Below, in pieces: positions 1 through 9,644 of a stretch of 64,000 bases of DNA. The stretch comes from Salinispirillum sp. LH 10-3-1 (lineage in GTDB: Bacteria > Pseudomonadota > Gammaproteobacteria > Pseudomonadales > Natronospirillaceae): assembly GCF_030643825.1 (NCBI RefSeq), contig NZ_CP101717.1, forward strand, positions 682,001-746,000, written 5' to 3'. A model generated the notes under the pieces. The model did no database searches. It saw only the letters and a list, made by a program, of their open reading frames with translations, and had not been told where the DNA came from. Position 1 is the first letter of the stretch, and every line of letters begins with the position of its first letter. The position numbers and the translations under genes are program-made.

Positions 1-50
1 GTTACACTGCACGTTCAATGGGAGTCTGCTGGACTTGGAGCACAATAAAA

Positions 51-1793
51 ATGTCCGATAAAATCGCTCGCCTGATCGCGCAACTCATTTGTTTTGGTTT
101 TGATGACCACTATGCGCGCTTTCGCTCCATTACGCAGGGTGCGCAAACGCGCTTTGAGGGCGAACTGTGGAAAGCCGGACAGCAACTGCACCGTGAGCGT
201 ATCAATCTGTATGAAGACAGTGTGGCGCAGACGGTCACCAAGGTGCGCGCCGAATACCCGAGCATGACGGAAGTCGATCCCGAACTGTGGCGCTTGGTCA
301 AGAAGTCGTTCTGCCGATTGATGTTGCAACACCGACAACCAGAGCTGGCAGAAACCTTTTTTAACTCCGTGTTCTGTCACCTGTTTGATCGTCAGTACTA
401 CCACAATGAATACATCTTTGTGGACTCGTACGCGGACGAAATACTGGCCGTGCGCGACAGTCACGCTTACGCCAGCTATTACCCCCGTATGGATGGCTTC
501 GAAACCAACATCCATGAGATCCTGAAAAGCTTTGGTCTAAAGCAGCCTTTTGAAGATTTACAGCGCGATGTTGAACGCCTGCGTGACAGCTTTTACAAGC
601 AGTCGGCAGTCACTATTGGCCCCGAAGACAATTTGCGTATCGACATTCTGGGCAACCTGTTTTTCCGTAACAAAGCAGCCTACGTGGTGGGTCGCGTGGT
701 CAGTAAGGACGCACAGCAGCCTTGCGTGGTGCCCATCCTGATCAACGACAACCACGAACTCTACATTGATGCTCTGTTGATGGACGCGTCCGACGTCAGC
801 ATAGTGTTTGGCTTCGCACGCAGCTACTTCATGGTCGATACGGTGGACCCTTCCGGCATCGTACGCTTCTTAAAGGAACTTATGCCGAACAAGCGTAAGT
901 CGGAACTGTACAACGCCATTGGTCTGCACAAACACGGCAAAACGGTGTTCTACCGCGACTTGCTGCATCACCTGAAAGACAGCGCCGACAAGTTCGTCAT
1001 CGCGCCAGGCATTGAAGGCATGGTAATGACGGTGTTTACGCTGCCGTCGTATCCCTATGTATTTAAGATCATTAAAGATAAGTTCGCGCCCAGCAAACAG
1101 AACACCAAACAGGGCGTGAAAGAAAAGTACCAACTGGTTAAGCAACACGACCGGGCAGGGCGCATGGCCGATACGCTCGAATACCGCCACGTCGCCCTAC
1201 CGCGAAGTCGCTTTGCGGACGAGCTGGTAGAAGAGCTATTGAAAGTCGCACCGTCTGAAGTCAGTTTGGACGGTGACGACGTCATCATCGGGCACCTCTA
1301 CATTGAGCGGCGCATGACCCCACTGAACCTGTATTTGGATACAGCGACCCCAGCACAGGCTGCCGATGCCATCGTTGACTACGGCTTGGCAATTAAAGAG
1401 ATCGCCGCTACCAATCTGTTTCCGGGCGATATGCTGCATAAGAACTTTGGCGTAACGCGGGTACGCCGCGTGGTGTTCTACGACTACGACGAAGTGTGTT
1501 ATCTCGACGAATGTAACTTCCGCAAGATCCCGGAAGCGCAGACGCTGGAGCAGGAGATGGCCAGCGAACCGTGGTATTCCGTACACCCCAGTGACGTGTT
1601 CCCGGAAGAGTTCCGGCACTTCCTGGTGACCGACAAAGTAGATAAGCGGGTGTTTGAAGACACGCACGGCGATTTACTGACGCCGCAGTATTGGCAGGGT
1701 TTGCAGATGCGTTTGAAAGACGGTTATGTGGAAGATGTCTTCCCGTACCACGAAAATAAACGCTTTTCGTTCCAGTACGGCGACGATATATAG
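51..1793 (+). CDS. aceK: Isocitrate dehydrogenase kinase/phosphatase
   Basis: Bifunctional cytoplasmic enzyme that phosphorylates isocitrate dehydrogenase to switch it off, and dephosphorylates it, so setting the split between the TCA cycle and the glyoxylate shunt. The 580-residue product matches AceK over its full length. The ATP-binding stretch APGIEGMVM lies at about residues 318-326, followed by the PYVFKIIKD segment whose Lys (about 339) is the expected ATP-contacting residue. I chose the ATG at 51 (MSDKIARLIAQ) over an in-frame ATG at 18 because it has an upstream GGAG and leaves a normal N-terminus. Unlike in enterobacteria, no aceB or aceA lies beside it in the window. Family assignment is firm; regulation is not visible. 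Confidence 0.96.
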   Translation: MSDKIARLIAQLICFGFDDHYARFRSITQGAQTRFEGELWKAGQQLHRERINLYEDSVAQTVTKVRAEYPSMTEVDPELWRLVKKSFCRLMLQHRQPELAETFFNSVFCHLFDRQYYHNEYIFVDSYADEILAVRDSHAYASYYPRMDGFETNIHEILKSFGLKQPFEDLQRDVERLRDSFYKQSAVTIGPEDNLRIDILGNLFFRNKAAYVVGRVVSKDAQQPCVVPILINDNHELYIDALLMDASDVSIVFGFARSYFMVDTVDPSGIVRFLKELMPNKRKSELYNAIGLHKHGKTVFYRDLLHHLKDSADKFVIAPGIEGMVMTVFTLPSYPYVFKIIKDKFAPSKQNTKQGVKEKYQLVKQHDRAGRMADTLEYRHVALPRSRFADELVEELLKVAPSEVSLDGDDVIIGHLYIERRMTPLNLYLDTATPAQAADAIVDYGLAIKEIAATNLFPGDMLHKNFGVTRVRRVVFYDYDEVCYLDECNFRKIPEAQTLEQEMASEPWYSVHPSDVFPEEFRHFLVTDKVDKRVFEDTHGDLLTPQYWQGLQMRLKDGYVEDVFPYHENKRFSFQYGDDI

Positions 1794-1962
1794 AAGATTG
1801 AAAAAAAGGAGCGGTATCCGACCGTCAGCCCGGCGACCGAATAACCGCTCAAGAGTGTCTTCAGAGGTGTGTTGATCCTTCAACAAGATCGGTGTTCGGC
1901 CCCTACAACCGTCGACCGATCGACACAGTATCTTCCCGGACGCTGTGTTATCACGACCAGAA

Positions 1963-1993
1963 TATACTAATCTAAATGATAATCATTATCAAT
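1963..1993 (+). promoter_or_regulatory. Fur box overlapping a probable promoter
   Basis: Positions 1975-1990 read AATGATAATCATTATC. Against the 19-bp Fur consensus (GATAATGATAATCATTATC, aligned at 1972-1990) 16 bases match, including the whole central palindrome. A -10-like TATACT lies just upstream at 1963-1968. A GGAG (2002-2005) and an ATG (2012) follow, but the frame closes after 14 codons at 2056, where the first repeat unit begins. The operator is therefore well preserved but has no gene behind it. Confidence 0.75.
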
Positions 1994-2011
1994 AGGTGAT
2001 TGGAGTTTTTG

Positions 2012-2056
2012 ATGAATGAGTTCTCGGGAAAGCAAGGGCGGCTTTCCGCCCTATAG
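2012..2056 (+). pseudogene. Leader remnant behind the Fur box (14 codons)
   Basis: A start codon with a good Shine-Dalgarno (GGAG, 6-nt spacing) opens a 14-codon frame beginning MNEFSGKQGR and ending in TAG at 2054-2056. The last codons already lie in the interspersed repeat (repeat sequence from about 2040). The simplest reading is the 5' end of an iron-regulated gene whose body was lost when the repeats arrived. It could instead be a genuine tiny leader peptide, or the start of a Fur-regulated small RNA. No function can be assigned. Confidence 0.35.
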
Positions 2057-2547
2057 TGACGGCGCACATTAGCTGAGGCGGGGCGCAGGGTATATGCCGC
2101 AAAGCGCGCATTTTCGGCCTGCCGTTGAGCGCTGGTGACATATCCCGGCAGTCCGTGCCGGGATCACCGAACTATTGCGGTGAATGACGCTACGCTTTCC
2201 GCCCTATACGTGACGGCGCACATTGGCTGAGGCGGGGCGCAGGGTATATGCCGCAAAGCGCGCATTTTCGGCCTGCCGTTGAGCGCTGGTGACATATCCC
2301 GGCAGTCCGTGCCGGGATCACCGAACTATTGCGGTGAATGACGCTACGCTTTCCGCCCTATACGTGACGGCGCACATTGGCTGAGGCGGGGCGCAGGGTA
2401 TATGCCGCAAAGCGCGCATTTTCGGCCTGCCGTTGAGCGCTGGCGGCATACCCCGAAAGCCCGTGCCGATATCACCGAACTATATCACCGAACTATATCA
2501 CCGAAGATGTCCGGCAGCCCGCGCCGGCGGCATCACCTTAGCATCAG
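2041..2547 (-). repeat. Three tandem copies of the structured interspersed repeat
   Basis: Three near-identical units of 153-154 bp begin at 2041, 2194 and 2348, each starting GCTTTCCGCCCTATA. The conserved cores (about 2081-2160, 2235-2314 and 2389-2468) match, in inverse orientation, the copies near 32.5 and 57.5 kb and, in the same orientation, the copy near 37.5 kb. Read on the minus strand each core contains AGCGCTCAACGGCAGGCCG and can fold through an outer stem (GGTATGCCGC pairing with GCGGCATA-type sequence in unit 3). A short ATATCACCGAACT-type triplication follows unit 3. The rest of the 754-bp gap between aceK and glgP (1794-2547) holds only the Fur box and this array. An ORF of 63 codons at 2433-2624 is an artefact of the repeat. 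Confidence 0.85.
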
Positions 2548-5070
2548 CTAGCTATTATCCCGTGGGTATGGCTTCAAATGCCAAATTCGATCCACATAAT
2601 CCTGAATCGAACGGTCCGAATTGAACTTACCCATGGTCGCCGTATTAATGATGGCACTGCGCGCCCACGCCTTACTGTCACGATACTTCGCATCGACTCG
2701 TTGTTGCGCATCGCTGTAGGAACGGAAGTCGGCCAGCACCTTGTATGGGTCACCACCGGCCAACAAGCTGTTCTTCAAGCCAGAGAGCTCACCGGGGTGC
2801 CCGGGTGTGAAGAAGTCGCTGTCGAGCCAATCCAGTACAGCTTTGATTTCTTCATCATGGTCGTAGTAGTCATACGGGCTGTAGCCATTGGCATTCAGGG
2901 CCTTCACCTCATCGACCGTCAGACCGAAAATGAAGCAGTTTTCTTCACCCGCTTCCTCGGCGATCTCAATGTTCGCGCCGTCCAAGGTGCCTATGGTCAA
3001 TGCGCCGTTCAGAGCCAGCTTCATGTTGCCAGTGCCTGAGGCTTCTTTGCCTGCGGTCGAAATTTGCTCTGACACATCGGCTGCGGGAATCATTTTTTCC
3101 GCCAAGCTGACGCGATAGTTCGGCAACATCACCACTTTCAATTTGCCGTCAATGCGCGTGTCGTTATTGATCCGCTCAGCGACCTTATTGATGGCGTAAA
3201 TGATGTCTTTTGCCAGCTTGTAACCCGGTGCTGCTTTGGCACCAAAAATAAAGACGCGCGGTACGATGTCATAATTCGGGTTGTCGAGCAGGCGACGATA
3301 CAGAGCCAGAATGTGTAACAAGTTCAGGTGCTGACGCTTGTACTCGTGCAGGCGCTTGATCTGGATATCAAAGATTGCATCCGGGCTGACGTCGATGTCG
3401 GTCAGACGCTTAATCTCTGCCACCAGATCCACCTTGTTCGCGCGCTTCACGTCCATAAAGGCCTGCTGGAACTTGGTGTCGTCGGCTTTGGCGGCTAAAC
3501 CTTGAAGCTTGTTAAGGTGCAGCGGCCAGTCGGCGTCAATATGCTTGTCAATCAGGGTCGCCAAGCGCGGATTACAGGCTTTCAGCCAGCGGCGCGGAGT
3601 GATGCCGTTGGTAACGTTGGTCAGCTTGTCAGGCCACAGGGCATGAAACTCAGGAAACAAATCGGTCTTTACCAAATCTGAATGTACCTGGGCTACACCA
3701 TTGACCTTATGCGAACCGATAACACACAGATTTCCCATGCGTACCATGCGTTCGTGACCTTCTTCGATGATCGACAGATGTTGCTTCATGGCGTCGTCAC
3801 CGGGCCATTTCGCTTCGACCAGTGTGGTCAGGAACTGGTGGTTGATCTCATAAATGATTTCGAGGTGGCGTGGCAATACCTTCTCGAACAGGCGTACCGT
3901 CCACTTCTCCAAAGCCTCAGGGAGCAAGGTGTGGTTGGTGTAGGAGAAGACCTGCTGACACAGCGACCAAGCATCAGCCCACACCATGTTGTATTCGTCG
4001 AGCAGCAAGCGCATCAGTTCCGGTACGGCAATGGCCGGGTGCGTGTCGTTCAACTGAATGGCCACCAGCTTCGGAAACTGTGACCAGTCGTCGCCATGGG
4101 CGCGGCGATAGCGCCGCACGATGTCGGCGACCGAAGCCGCACAGAAGAAATACTGTTGAATCAGACGCAGTTCTTTCCCCGCATCGGTTTCATCGTTGGG
4201 GTAGAGCACTTTGGAGATGGTTTCTGCTTGGGCTTGTTCCGCTTGAGCGTCAACGTAGCCGCCCGCATTGAATACATCCCAATCAAAGAAATCCGTCGCT
4301 CGGCTTTCCCACAGACGCAAAATGTTCACATTGCCGCCGTCGTAACCGACAATGGGTATGTCCCAAGGCACGGCCTTAATCGTGCGGCCGGCATGCCACA
4401 CTTTTTTCGGCTTCGCGCCTTCGTAGACGGTCTCTACATAGCCGTACAGTTTAACGGCTTGGGCAGACTCGGGGCGGCACACTTCCCAAGGATTGCCGTA
4501 TTCACGCCATGCGTCAGGACGCTCGATCTGGCGACCATTGCGGAAGTGCTGTTCAAACAAACCGTGCTCGTAGTGGATGCCGTAACCGACGGCGGGCAAA
4601 TTCAGCGACGCCAGTGAATCGAGGAAGCAGGCAGCGAGGCGGCCCAAGCCACCATTGCCCAGCGCCATGTCGGGCTCCTCTTCCAGCAAGTCATCAATGT
4701 TTTGGCCCAGTGCAGCCAAGGCATCACGGGTGACGTCAAACAACTGCAAGTTATGCAGGTTGTTCGACAACAGCCGACCCATCAAAAACTCCATCGACAG
4801 GTAATTCACTGCGCGGGTGTCGTAACGCGAGTGGGTCTTTTGCGTGTCGGTCAGACCCGCCATTACATATTCGTTGACGGCACATGCCGTTGCACGCCAC
4901 CAAGCCTGGGGGGTTGCTTTCTCTTCGTAGGTACCCTGAGTGCCGCGCAAGTGCTGGACAATTTTGTCTTGTAGGGCTTTGGTCGTGGCCGGAGCTTTAC
5001 GCTTCGCTGCACGTGTCTTCGCGGGTGAAGACTTTTTGGCCGTCGTCTTGGTCGTCGCTTTGGTGGTCAT
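2548..5070 (-). CDS. glgP: Glycogen/maltodextrin phosphorylase
   Basis: PLP-dependent GT35 enzyme that releases glucose 1-phosphate from the ends of alpha-1,4-glucans in the cytoplasm. The 840-residue product carries the family motif [14 protein letters not shown] near the C-terminus, where the Lys binds PLP, and the N-terminal [10 protein letters not shown] and [15 protein letters not shown] signatures. The N-terminal 40 residues are a Lys/Ala/Thr-rich tail ([12 protein letters not shown]) not normally present in GlgP, which makes the protein slightly longer than usual. The ATG at 5070 follows AAGGAAAG at good spacing. The frame is open back to 5166, but that upstream part does not look like phosphorylase. 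No other glg gene is in the window, so it stands alone here. Confidence 0.95.
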   Translation of the reverse strand: MTTKATTKTTAKKSSPAKTRAAKRKAPATTKALQDKIVQHLRGTQGTYEEKATPQAWWRATACAVNEYVMAGLTDTQKTHSRYDTRAVNYLSMEFLMGRLLSNNLHNLQLFDVTRDALAALGQNIDDLLEEEPDMALGNGGLGRLAACFLDSLASLNLPAVGYGIHYEHGLFEQHFRNGRQIERPDAWREYGNPWEVCRPESAQAVKLYGYVETVYEGAKPKKVWHAGRTIKAVPWDIPIVGYDGGNVNILRLWESRATDFFDWDVFNAGGYVDAQAEQAQAETISKVLYPNDETDAGKELRLIQQYFFCAASVADIVRRYRRAHGDDWSQFPKLVAIQLNDTHPAIAVPELMRLLLDEYNMVWADAWSLCQQVFSYTNHTLLPEALEKWTVRLFEKVLPRHLEIIYEINHQFLTTLVEAKWPGDDAMKQHLSIIEEGHERMVRMGNLCVIGSHKVNGVAQVHSDLVKTDLFPEFHALWPDKLTNVTNGITPRRWLKACNPRLATLIDKHIDADWPLHLNKLQGLAAKADDTKFQQAFMDVKRANKVDLVAEIKRLTDIDVSPDAIFDIQIKRLHEYKRQHLNLLHILALYRRLLDNPNYDIVPRVFIFGAKAAPGYKLAKDIIYAINKVAERINNDTRIDGKLKVVMLPNYRVSLAEKMIPAADVSEQISTAGKEASGTGNMKLALNGALTIGTLDGANIEIAEEAGEENCFIFGLTVDEVKALNANGYSPYDYYDHDEEIKAVLDWLDSDFFTPGHPGELSGLKNSLLAGGDPYKVLADFRSYSDAQQRVDAKYRDSKAWARSAIINTATMGKFNSDRSIQDYVDRIWHLKPYPRDNS

Positions 5071-5260
5071 GATGTCTTTCCTTCTTGCAAAAGGACGTAG
5101 CGCTGGCTTCAGGGCAAGTATTGCCGGACAGCGCGTCGATAAAATAGTGTCAGTTGCAGTGTACAAAAGCTATGTGACAACGTGCAGGCTGATCAGGGGT
5201 GGAACTTCGCTCTGCCGCTTTGCTGGAAAAAGCCGCAAGGACTGTGCCATAGAGCTCGTT

Positions 5261-5896
5261 TTAGGGACGTGCCGGTGCCGGTAGCAATGTGATGGGGCCA
5301 TACAACATGGTTGCTACCCCTCCGGTATCATCACTGTCGGTCATGAAGGCGATGCCGTCAATGCGGCGCAAGGGGCTTCCGAAGGCCGTCTGCCAATCAT
5401 CGGCCAGCCGACGCTGAATGTGTTGCCACTGTCCGATCGCGCTGTCCGGGCCATTCACTGACCACAGACGCACTTGTCGCGAATACGGGCTGGTCCACAC
5501 CGTGCCGGGAGCCGATTGTGCACTCCATACATAGTTCAAAGCCTGTGTTTGCCAGAAAAAGCGCCCTTCTTGGATAATATACACGCGTCCGGCAAAGTCA
5601 TCGCCGGCTTTGATGCGCTCGTTTGGGTTGTCTAAAGAGGCCAGTAATTGCCAAGAAAACTGCAGTTCGGTGTCAGGCGGCAGCGCTGGGTCGAAACGAT
5701 ACAGGTAGCCACTGGCACTGGCGTCGGCTTCGGCCAGTAAGCCTTCGTCCGTGTGGCTGTAGTGCGTTGCATTAACGAAAGATTGTGCCGTCCACTGATC
5801 CAGTTGGCGCGGATCTAAGGTGATGGTGCGTTGCGCTGCATTAGCAGAAGCCTGGGCGCACAAGAGCAGGCAGGCGATGACGAATGGTCTAAGCAT
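5261..5896 (-). CDS. DUF3047 family secreted protein
   Basis: A 211-residue protein with a cleavable signal peptide (residues 1 to about 20, ending ANA) followed by one DUF3047 domain. Family features visible are the SASGYLYRFDP strand, the KAGDDFAGRVYII motif, ALNYVWS, and MTDSDDTGG close to the end. The domain is predicted beta-rich and exported; its function is not known. It is divergently arranged to ung with a 108-bp gap and is transcribed towards glgP, with about 190 bp between them. I cannot add a role from context. Confidence 0.8.
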   Translation of the reverse strand: MLRPFVIACLLLCAQASANAAQRTITLDPRQLDQWTAQSFVNATHYSHTDEGLLAEADASASGYLYRFDPALPPDTELQFSWQLLASLDNPNERIKAGDDFAGRVYIIQEGRFFWQTQALNYVWSAQSAPGTVWTSPYSRQVRLWSVNGPDSAIGQWQHIQRRLADDWQTAFGSPLRRIDGIAFMTDSDDTGGVATMLYGPITLLPAPARP

Positions 5897-6004
5897 GGTA
5901 CTCCCAGGGTTGATTGCGGCAATGACTACGGATTAGTCTACACAAAATCTTTTAAGCATACGTTCAGCACCCTGCGTATGGATGATCACCACAAGGACAA
6001 TAGC

Positions 6005-6709
6005 ATGACTTCACCTGTTAATCCTCTGCATGCACAGTTGCACCTTCCGAGTGCTTGGCAGGCCATTGCTGACCCCTTTTTGCGCAGCCCTGACGCGGCG
6101 CGGTTGGCCGATTTCCTGCACGCAGAAGAATCAGCCGGTCACCTGTTGTTCCCACCCAAAGACCAGCGCTTCGCAGCGCTGGAGGCACTAGCGCCCCAGG
6201 ATGTCAAAGTCGTGATACTCGGACAAGACCCCTACCACGGGCCGGGTCAGGCCATGGGTTTGAGCTTTTCTGTCCCGCACGGAGTTGCGGTGCCGCCGTC
6301 CTTGGTGAACATTTATAAAGAGCTGACCGAAGACGTGGGCTTTGTCGCACCGCCACACGGTGACCTTACACCCTGGGCGCAACAGGGTGTGCTGTTGTTG
6401 AACAGCGTGCTCAGTGTGCGCGCGGGCGACGCGGGTTCCCATGCTCGACGCGGCTGGGAAAGTCTGACTGACCTATTGATTGCGGGTGTGGCGGCAGGGC
6501 CAACGCCGGTGGTGTTCATGTTGTGGGGGAGTTACGCGCAAAAGAAAGCGGGGTCGGTGGATGAGTCCCGCCATTTAGTTTTGCGTGCCCCACACCCCTC
6601 ACCCTTGTCGGCCTATCGGGGCTTTCTGGGGTGCCGACACTTTTCCTTGGCCAACGCCTACCTGCACGCCACGCGACAGACGCAAATCGATTGGCAGTTG
6701 CCAAAATGA
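6005..6709 (+). CDS. ung: Uracil-DNA glycosylase, family 1
   Basis: Excises uracil from DNA as the first step of base excision repair. The 234-residue product has the catalytic water-activating motif GQDPYHGPGQAMG, the LLLNSVLSVRAG segment and the DNA-intercalation/His motif HPSPLSAYRGFLGCRHF. I place the start at 6005 (MTSPVNP), which has AAGGA 9 nt upstream; the open frame extends back to 5831 but that part overlaps the divergent DUF3047 gene and is not Ung-like. Length equals that of other bacterial Ung proteins. Confidence 0.97.
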   Translation: MTSPVNPLHAQLHLPSAWQAIADPFLRSPDAARLADFLHAEESAGHLLFPPKDQRFAALEALAPQDVKVVILGQDPYHGPGQAMGLSFSVPHGVAVPPSLVNIYKELTEDVGFVAPPHGDLTPWAQQGVLLLNSVLSVRAGDAGSHARRGWESLTDLLIAGVAAGPTPVVFMLWGSYAQKKAGSVDESRHLVLRAPHPSPLSAYRGFLGCRHFSLANAYLHATRQTQIDWQLPK

Positions 6710-6815
6710 CAATAAATTGAATACGTAGTTGTACGGACAGCATACCTAGAGGAAATGCGTTACAGTGGGCTCATAATAACAAGAAAACGTCTAATCAGGG
6801 CGTTGGGGGTGCCTT

Positions 6816-7448
6816 TTGAATAAGCTGGGCCATATCAGCCGAGTGAATACACTGGCGTGGTGTCTTATCTTCGGTCTGTCGTCGCTGGCGTTTGGCCAGG
6901 GGGTTGCCGATAATCGCTACCAGAAAATATCTAATTCAGGCTTTACCGTTACGGCAGCGGTTGGCCTTGGACCTGATCCGGCGCAGTGGGCCTGTACCCT
7001 CGACCGCACCACGGATCTATTGTGGGAAATTAAAACGGAAGATCCGCGGCATTTGCGCTTCTCGGGCCATCGCTATACTTGGTTTGATGCGGCCACGGAG
7101 TCCGGAGTGCGCGGTAACCCACTGACATGCAGCAATTCTTTGGGTAGCCAACCCTGCAATACCGCCGCCTTTATTGCGGCGGTGAATGCCGCCAATCTTT
7201 GTGGTCACAATGATTGGCGGTTGCCAACACTGCAGGAGTTGCAGAGTATCCTCGACCCCATGGAAAGTGCACCTGCCATGAATCCGGAATTCTTTCCTAA
7301 TACCCCCAGTACCTTCTTTTGGACTGGCACGCCATACCCTGACTCGACCAGTCAGACTTGGTATGTTCATGTCGGTACGGCATTCTCATACGGCAATGCG
7401 TCGCGCAGCAGCAATCGTAATGTTCGCTTGGTGCGGGGCGGGCGCTGA
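6816..7448 (+). CDS. Secreted DUF1566 (Lcl C-terminal-like) protein
   Basis: A 210-residue protein with an N-terminal signal peptide (hydrophobic AWCLIFGLSSLAFG) and a DUF1566 domain, recognised by TDLLWE near residue 68, CGHNDWRLPTLQELQSILD near the middle and a terminal NVRLVRGG. The domain has a C-type-lectin-like fold in known members and occurs in surface or fimbria-associated proteins. The ligand is unknown. The frame begins with TTG at 6816 preceded by GGGGGT. No ATG occurs before the domain and the TTG gives a good signal peptide, so TTG is the likely start. Four cysteines could form disulfides after export. Confidence 0.8.
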   Translation: MNKLGHISRVNTLAWCLIFGLSSLAFGQGVADNRYQKISNSGFTVTAAVGLGPDPAQWACTLDRTTDLLWEIKTEDPRHLRFSGHRYTWFDAATESGVRGNPLTCSNSLGSQPCNTAAFIAAVNAANLCGHNDWRLPTLQELQSILDPMESAPAMNPEFFPNTPSTFFWTGTPYPDSTSQTWYVHVGTAFSYGNASRSSNRNVRLVRGGR

Positions 7449-7467
7449 GCGCCCTATGCAAGTGCCT

Positions 7468-7513
7468 AGGGCGGTGCACGCAAACAGTAAATGTTGCAAC
7501 CGCCCTTTGCTTT
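7468..7513 (+). terminator. Probable rho-independent terminator
   Basis: AGGGCGG (7468-7474) pairs with CCGCCCT (7500-7506), helped by TGC/GCA just inside, and is followed by TTGCTTT. It sits 20 bp beyond the DUF1566 gene. The loop is long and the T-run is broken, so efficiency is uncertain. Confidence 0.45.
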
Positions 7514-7590
7514 AGCCTTCCTTGAGCTACACTCTCAATAGAGCCAAAGACCCTACACCTACGTATAACACCAGTGTAAACAGGTTTAAC

Positions 7591-7607
7591 TGGGTGTAGA
7601 AATTGCA
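7591..7607 (+). promoter_or_regulatory. Candidate sigma-54 promoter of prkA
   Basis: TGGGTGTAGAAATTGCA has the GG-N10-GC spacing of a -24/-12 promoter and a perfect TTGCA at -12, but the -24 box is only partly conserved (GG without the CAC). It lies about 65 bp before the prkA start. In Escherichia coli the orthologous yeaGH operon is under sigma-54/NtrC and RpoS control, which makes the match more plausible. Confidence 0.35.
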
Positions 7608-7672
7608 AAGACTCTAGTGTGCCGACAAATTTTCGGCGCTGCTGTGTTAAGGCTATTTGAGGGGGTGCCTGT

Positions 7673-9595
7673 ATGGATATTTTTAACCATTTCAAAGACC
7701 GCTACGAGGCCAAAAAACAGGAAGAATTCTCACTGGAAGAGTATCTGGACCTCTGCAAGAGTGATCCAGGCGCCTACGCCACGGCGCCCGAACGCATGCT
7801 GGCTGCCATCGGCGAGCCAGAGGTGATTGATACGGCCAAGGACCCGCAACTCAGTCGCATCTTTTCGAATAAAGTCATCAAACGTTATCCTGCTTTCAGC
7901 GACTTTTATGGCATGGAAGAGCCCATCGAACAGGTGGTCAGCTACTTCAAGCACGCCGCCCAAGGGCTTGAAGAGCGCAAACAAATACTCTACCTGCTGG
8001 GCCCCGTGGGGGGTGGTAAATCCTCACTCGCCGAGCAACTGAAACTGCTGATGCAGAAGATCCCCTTTTACGCCATCAAGGGTTCGCCCGTATACGAAAG
8101 CCCTCTGAACTTATTTGACCCCCTTGAAGATTCCGACATCCTACAAGAGCGCTACGGCATCCCGCCGCGTTATGTTAAAGGCATCATGTCGCCTTGGGCC
8201 ATTAAACGACTGCACGAATACGGCGGCGACATTTCCAAATTCCGCGTGGTCAAACTGTATCCTTCTATCGTGGATCAGATCGCCATCGCTAAAACCGAAC
8301 CCGGTGACGAAAACAACCAGGACATCTCTGCCTTGGTTGGTAAAGTAGATATCCGCCAGCTCGAAGAATATGCACAGCACGACCCGGACGCCTACAGCTT
8401 CTCTGGTGCACTCTGTAAAGCCAACCAAGGCTTGATGGAATTCGTCGAGATGTTCAAAGCACCCTTAAAAGTGCTGCACCCGTTGCTGACCGCCACCCAA
8501 GAGGGCAACTACAACGCCACCGAAGGCATGTCGGCTATTCCGTTCAACGGCACCATCATGGCCCACTCGAACGAAAGTGAATGGCAAGCGTTCCGCAACA
8601 ACCGCAGCAACGAAGCCTTCCTAGACCGCATCTACATCGTCAAAGTGCCGTATTGCGTGCGCGTCAGTGAAGAAATCAACATCTACAAAAAACTGCTCGA
8701 AAACTCTTCGTTGCGGGCCTCACCATGCGCCCCCGACACCTTAAAGATGTTGGCTGAGTTCAGCGTCCTGTCACGCATCAAAGAGCCGGAGAACTCAAGC
8801 ATCTTCAGCAAAATGCGCATCTATGACGGCGAAAGCCTGAAGGACACCGACCCTAAAGCGAAATCCATTCAGGAATACAAAGACTCTGCCGGAGTTGATG
8901 AAGGCATGGACGGGTTGTCAACGCGCTTTGCCTTCAAAATACTGTCCAAAGTCTTCAACTTTGATGCCGCCGAAGTGGCTGCTAACCCCGTGCATCTATT
9001 GTACGTTCTCGAGAACCAGATTGAGCAGTCGCAGTTCCCACAGGAAACGCACGACCGCTACATCACCTTCATTAAGGAGTTCTTAGCGCCACAGTACGTC
9101 GACTTCATTGGCAAAGAAATTCAAACGGCCTACCTCGAATCCTACGCCGAGTACGGGCAGAACATCTTCGACCGTTACGTCACCTATGCGGACTTCTGGA
9201 TTCAAGACCAAGAGTACCGCGATCCGGAAACCGGCGAGATGCTCGACCGTGTAGCCCTGAACGAGGAACTGGAGAAAATCGAGAAGCCAGCAGGCATCAG
9301 CAACCCGAAAGACTTCCGCAACGAGATCGTGAACTTCGTGTTGCGGGCGCGGGCCAACAACAACGGCAACAACCCCAGTTGGCAGAGTTACGAGAAGCTG
9401 CGTGCGGTCATTGAGAAGAAAATGTTCTCCAACACCGAGGACTTGCTGCCGGTTATTTCCTTCAACCCGAAATCGTCCAAAGAGGATCAGAAGAAACACA
9501 AAGACTTTGTCGATCGTATGGTCGACCGAGGTTACACAGAGAAGCAGGTGCGGTTGCTATCCGAGTGGTATTTGCGGGTGCGCAAGTACCAATAA
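7673..9595 (+). CDS. prkA: PrkA/YeaG family serine protein kinase (AAA+ type)
   Basis: A cytoplasmic 640-residue AAA+ protein with a C-terminal PrkA kinase-like domain. The Walker A motif GPVGGGKSS is at residues 110-118. The family segments SGALCKANQGLMEFVEMFKAP and NGTIMAHSNESEW follow. The ATG at 7673 is preceded by GAGGGGG. In enterobacteria YeaG and YeaH act together in starvation and stress adaptation; the true substrates are not settled. Here prkA is followed, after a repeat-filled gap of 533 bp, by yeaH and spoVR, the usual partners. Length and motifs are normal. Confidence 0.94.
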   Translation: MDIFNHFKDRYEAKKQEEFSLEEYLDLCKSDPGAYATAPERMLAAIGEPEVIDTAKDPQLSRIFSNKVIKRYPAFSDFYGMEEPIEQVVSYFKHAAQGLEERKQILYLLGPVGGGKSSLAEQLKLLMQKIPFYAIKGSPVYESPLNLFDPLEDSDILQERYGIPPRYVKGIMSPWAIKRLHEYGGDISKFRVVKLYPSIVDQIAIAKTEPGDENNQDISALVGKVDIRQLEEYAQHDPDAYSFSGALCKANQGLMEFVEMFKAPLKVLHPLLTATQEGNYNATEGMSAIPFNGTIMAHSNESEWQAFRNNRSNEAFLDRIYIVKVPYCVRVSEEINIYKKLLENSSLRASPCAPDTLKMLAEFSVLSRIKEPENSSIFSKMRIYDGESLKDTDPKAKSIQEYKDSAGVDEGMDGLSTRFAFKILSKVFNFDAAEVAANPVHLLYVLENQIEQSQFPQETHDRYITFIKEFLAPQYVDFIGKEIQTAYLESYAEYGQNIFDRYVTYADFWIQDQEYRDPETGEMLDRVALNEELEKIEKPAGISNPKDFRNEIVNFVLRARANNNGNNPSWQSYEKLRAVIEKKMFSNTEDLLPVISFNPKSSKEDQKKHKDFVDRMVDRGYTEKQVRLLSEWYLRVRKYQ

Positions 9596-9644
9596 GTCTT
9601 CCTAGGAACGAACGGCTGTGTAGGGAGGAGGGTGGTTTTCCGTA

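Noticed and set aside
1800-1855. Possible minus-strand terminator (GAGCGGT/ACCGCTC next to an A-run)
   Set aside because: The arms are 7 bp with a loop of over 25 nt, and it is 700 bp beyond the nearest minus-strand gene; support is too weak.
2433-2624. 63-codon open frame on the plus strand
   Set aside because: It runs from the repeat array into the 3' end of glgP on the other strand and has no coding features.
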